Origin: an uncultured Ruminococcus sp.
GTDB lineage: Bacteria; Bacillota; Clostridia; Oscillospirales; Acutalibacteraceae
NCBI GenBank assembly: GCA_902767175.1
Contig: CACXGH010000141.1
Span: forward strand, 1-7,082
Direction: 5' to 3'
Length of the DNA: 7,082 bases
In this document: in pieces, positions 5,806 through 7,082 of the stretch
Layout of the letters: each line of letters starts with the position of its first letter
Position numbering within the stretch: the first letter of the stretch is position 1
The notes under the pieces: model-generated
The model's input: the letters and a program-made list of their open reading frames with translations, nothing else
What the model was told of the DNA's origin: nothing
The model's database searches: none
Made by a program: the position numbers and the translations under genes

Positions 5806-6620
5806 TCTGTTCCCTCCGAATAGTCAATATAGTAACCGCTGCCGGTGTTCCGGCTCTGCGGATGTTCCTTGTTATTGTAATTGCCCTCGATGATCTTGAT
5901 AAGGTTTTGGGGCTTTATGATCCAGTCAAAGCAAGCTCCGTTCCATGTTCCTTTTCTGCCGGTCAGGAAATCGGAGCTTTCGACCTTTCTGAAAAAATTT
6001 TCAAAATCTCCGTTTAGTATTTCATTTGCCTTTTTAATATTCCGCTTTCTGTTGTCGGACAGATTTTTGATTTTCGGCAGTGAAACGCATATTTCATTGA
6101 ACAAAGAAACGATATTCTTATAATTTATCGGCTCGCCGCTGTCGGTGCCGACCGACAAAAGAGTATTTTCTGTATCTGTCTCTTTATCTATATCTGTATC
6201 TGTCTCTTTATCTGTCTCTGTCGTTGCTTTTTCGTTACATTGTAACGCTTTACTTCTTTTTCTGAATTCTCTGACCCGTTTTGCTGAGTCCGATTCACTG
6301 CCTATCACCTCGGACATACAGAGCAAATACAGATCATCATTATCTGATTTTTCAATAACACCCATGTTTATTAAGGCTTCAATAGCAAATCGTACTTTGT
6401 TCTCGTCTTCATCTATTGTCAGAGCTATTTCGGATTCACAATTCGGCATAATGTGTTCAAACGGCAGCCTGCCGGAAGTGTTCAGAGTCAAGAGCTGCAT
6501 TTTTAAGTAAATGATCGTCAGACAGTCTCCGTCCGGCAGCCTTCTGAGAGCTTTTACATATTTCTGATTAAAAAAATCCTCTTTCAGCTTCAGCCAATAA
6601 TATTTTTTTGTGCCTGACAT
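5802..6620 (-). CDS. Phage replisome-organiser-like replication initiator
   Basis: 272 aa from ATG 6620, chosen over an in-frame ATG at 6677 because AAAAGGAG (6635-6628) lies 7 nt upstream of 6620 and nothing comparable precedes 6677. Seen: an N-terminal winged-helix-like domain (about 5-92, beginning TKKYYWLKLKEDFF) matching the N-terminal phage replisome-organiser family; a basic patch SAKRVREFRKR (112-122); an acidic low-complexity linker of Thr/Asp/Glu/Lys (about 133-151); and a C-terminal region (165-250) with LSDNRK, W226NGACFDW233 and IIEGNY motifs typical of the tails of these proteins. Known: such proteins bind repeats in the element's origin and recruit the helicase loader and helicase. 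Its stop codon overlaps the GTG of the DnaC-like gene, so the two form a coupled replication pair typical of Firmicute phages and integrative elements. The 3' region of this gene is a possible origin site, since phage origins often lie within the initiator gene, but I see no clear iterons there. Confidence 0.82.
   Translation of the reverse strand: MSGTKKYYWLKLKEDFFNQKYVKALRRLPDGDCLTIIYLKMQLLTLNTSGRLPFEHIMPNCESEIALTIDEDENKVRFAIEALINMGVIEKSDNDDLYLLCMSEVIGSESDSAKRVREFRKRSKALQCNEKATTETDKETDTDIDKETDTENTLLSVGTDSGEPINYKNIVSLFNEICVSLPKIKNLSDNRKRNIKKANEILNGDFENFFRKVESSDFLTGRKGTWNGACFDWIIKPQNLIKIIEGNYNNKEHPQSRNTGSGYYIDYSEGTE
6169..6216 (-). repeat. 24-bp direct repeat encoding the acidic linker
   Basis: Two copies of a 24-bp unit (6169-6192 and 6193-6216; 22 of 24 positions identical), each starting tctgtatctgtctcttta, encode an eight-residue Thr/Asp/Lys/Glu pattern in the linker of the replisome organiser. 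The unit is in frame, so slippage would change linker length only. Pyrimidine-rich plus-strand sequence continues on both sides. Confidence 0.75.
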
Positions 6621-6627
6621 TTTCACA

Positions 6628-6635
6628 CTCCTTTT
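6628..6635 (-). promoter_or_regulatory. Ribosome binding site that decides the replisome-organiser start
   Basis: AAAAGGAG on the minus strand, 7 nt before the ATG at 6620. It supports a 272-residue protein rather than the 291-residue version from 6677. Confidence 0.75.
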
Positions 6636-6793
6636 GTTTGAATAACCGCCGTACTTTCCGGCACTGCGGTATATCATCGTTTTTTATATAACTGTCCGGC
6701 TATGATCCACGCTCCGGGTGAGTGCTGTGCCGGATTCGGCGGCGGCCTGTTTCACTCCGATCACTCGGGAATAGTGTACTTTTCGGTTTCCAT
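6629..6793 (-). pseudogene. Possible decayed small helix-turn-helix/excisionase-like gene
   Basis: An ATG at 6793 has a textbook GAGGAGGAG (6810-6802) 8 nt upstream yet encodes only METEKYTIPE before TGA (6763-6761). Shifting by one base at that point (as if one G were lost from GAGGTG) continues as VIGVKQAAAESGTALTRS, which resembles the start of small excisionase-type helix-turn-helix proteins. A second shift gives WIIAGQLYK, and a third returns to the frame encoding MIYRSAGKYGGYSNKRSV, which could be the usual basic wing and tail. Pieced together it has the size (about 55 aa) and layout of such a gene, in the expected place before a replication operon. Known: small proteins of this kind control excision or early-region expression. 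The homology is by eye only. Alternatives are a short leader peptide or chance. Confidence 0.35.
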
Positions 6794-6801
6794 TCTGTTT
6801 T

Positions 6802-6810
6802 CTCCTCCTC
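6802..6810 (-). promoter_or_regulatory. Strong Shine-Dalgarno without an intact gene
   Basis: GAGGAGGAG on the minus strand, 8 nt upstream of the ATG at 6793. It is one of the strongest ribosome sites in the window, yet the ORF it serves stops after 10 codons, which supports a broken gene or a leader peptide. Confidence 0.6.
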
Positions 6811-6881
6811 GTGTTGTAAAAACTCCTTTCATACATCCCCACAATAAAGAAAAAATTCGACCTGAAAAGGTAGAAATGGGA

Positions 6882-6901
6882 AAAAGTTTTACAAAAGTTT
6901 T
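6882..6901. promoter_or_regulatory. Paired AAAAGTTTT palindromes, candidate operator
   Basis: aaaagtttt occurs at 6882-6890 and 6893-6901, 11 bp apart, about one helical turn. Each copy is palindromic apart from its central base. They lie between the upstream hairpin and the first ribosome site of the replication operon, where a repressor site would be expected. I see no clean -35/-10 pair here, so the promoter itself is not placed. AT-rich sequence alone could produce such words. Confidence 0.3.
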
Positions 6902-6928
6902 TAAAACAGGTTTTTTACATTAAATAAA

Positions 6929-6961
6929 GCGGCTACCCTCCGAATATAAGAGAGTAGCCGC
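6929..6961 (-). terminator. Hairpin terminator for a minus-strand gene entering from the right
   Basis: Arms 6929-6940 and 6950-6961 form a 12-bp stem (GCGGCTAC...GTAGCCGC) with a 9-nt loop. The single non-Watson-Crick position (6937/6953) is a G-U pair in minus-strand RNA but a C-A mismatch in plus-strand RNA, pointing to the minus strand as the transcribed one. TTTATTT follows on the minus strand. It would end transcription of a gene beyond the right edge before the replication operon begins. Confidence 0.6.
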
Positions 6962-6970
6962 CTATTTATG

Positions 6971-7033
6971 CCGCTGACAGTATATTTATCCTCGCTCTGA
7001 TCTCTGCCGCTGGACATCCGATAAATACAGCGG
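6971..7033. repeat. Interrupted inverted repeat near the right edge
   Basis: CCGCTG (6971-6976) and TATTTATC (6983-6990) are matched in inverted order by GATAAATA (7020-7027) and CAGCGG (7028-7033), giving 14 paired bases with 6 extra bases in the left arm. In addition tgccgctg occurs directly at 6969-6976 and 7005-7012. The arrangement suggests a protein-binding or recombination site, or another RNA structure upstream of the terminator hairpin. Its function is unknown. Confidence 0.4.
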
Positions 7034-7045
7034 TTTTTCAGAAAG

Positions 7046-7066
7046 TGTCCCCAAACTGTCCCCAAA
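7046..7066. repeat. Direct repeat tgtccccaaa, two copies 11 bp apart
   Basis: tgtccccaaa is present at 7046-7055 and 7057-7066. One-turn spacing would suit a DNA-binding protein, but short repeats of this kind also occur within coding sequence, and the gene expected to the right is not visible. No start codon or ribosome site for a gene can be placed in the last 120 bases. Confidence 0.4.
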
Positions 7067-7082
7067 ATCACATATTCACAAA

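Noticed and set aside
6145..6510. Plus-strand ORF of 121 codons rich in Ser and Val
   Set aside because: It is the shadow of the acidic linker and its 24-bp repeat in the replisome-organiser gene; no start signal.
6621..6677. N-terminal extension of the replisome organiser from ATG 6677
   Set aside because: No ribosome site precedes 6677, whereas 6620 has AAAAGGAG at ideal spacing, and the domain begins right after 6620.
6901..7080. Minus-strand frame open for 59 codons from the right edge
   Set aside because: It runs straight through the 12-bp hairpin and its T-rich tail and shows no family motif; probably chance.

Overview
The window looks like a Gram-positive, Clostridia-type chromosome, most likely a gut Ruminococcus or relative. 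This is an inference from purine-rich Shine-Dalgarno sites (AGGAGG), a VanW protein family common in Firmicutes, a Firmicute-type phage/conjugative-element replication pair, and moderate base composition. No rRNA or tRNA is present to confirm it. Every gene I can support lies on the minus strand.

Left two thirds (1-4502): two tandem paralogues encode membrane-anchored VanW-family envelope proteins. The upstream copy (2233-4419, 728 aa) is complete and has a recognisable promoter at 4473-4502. The downstream copy (1-1961) runs off the left edge inside a tandem array of a 15-bp unit encoding Lys-Pro-Glu-Thr-Ser. Both have one membrane segment, a Ser-rich spacer, a region matching the YoaR-like putative peptidoglycan-binding domain, a VanW domain with a YGGGICQASTT core, and a shared C-terminal module. 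They differ in the cytoplasmic head and the extreme tail. The 271 bp between them hold several hairpins.

Middle (4503-4965): no convincing gene. It holds a long-range inverted repeat with T-tracts on both strands (4517-4583), a 179-bp MITE-like element with 21-bp imperfect terminal inverted repeats (4618-4796), and a short stretch downstream of the dnaC-like gene with a doubtful 45-codon ORF whose stop codon lies in the element's end.

Right third (4966-7082): a mobile-element replication cassette. A phage replisome-organiser-like protein (5802-6620) is translationally coupled through a GTGA overlap to a DnaC/IstB-type helicase loader (4966-5805). The organiser probably binds the element's origin and the AAA+ protein then delivers the host replicative helicase. 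Upstream is what looks like the decayed remnant of a small helix-turn-helix/excisionase-like gene (about 6629-6793), then paired AAAAGTTTT palindromes, a strong hairpin whose G-U pair fits a minus-strand transcript, and a repeat-rich right edge. No integrase, relaxase or att site is visible, so the element type (ICE, prophage or plasmid-derived island) is undecided.

I did not find a clearly new system. The best leads are the VanW pair with divergent ends and an expandable KPETS tail, the frameshifted small gene before the replication operon, and the MITE-like element at the boundary between the two modules.
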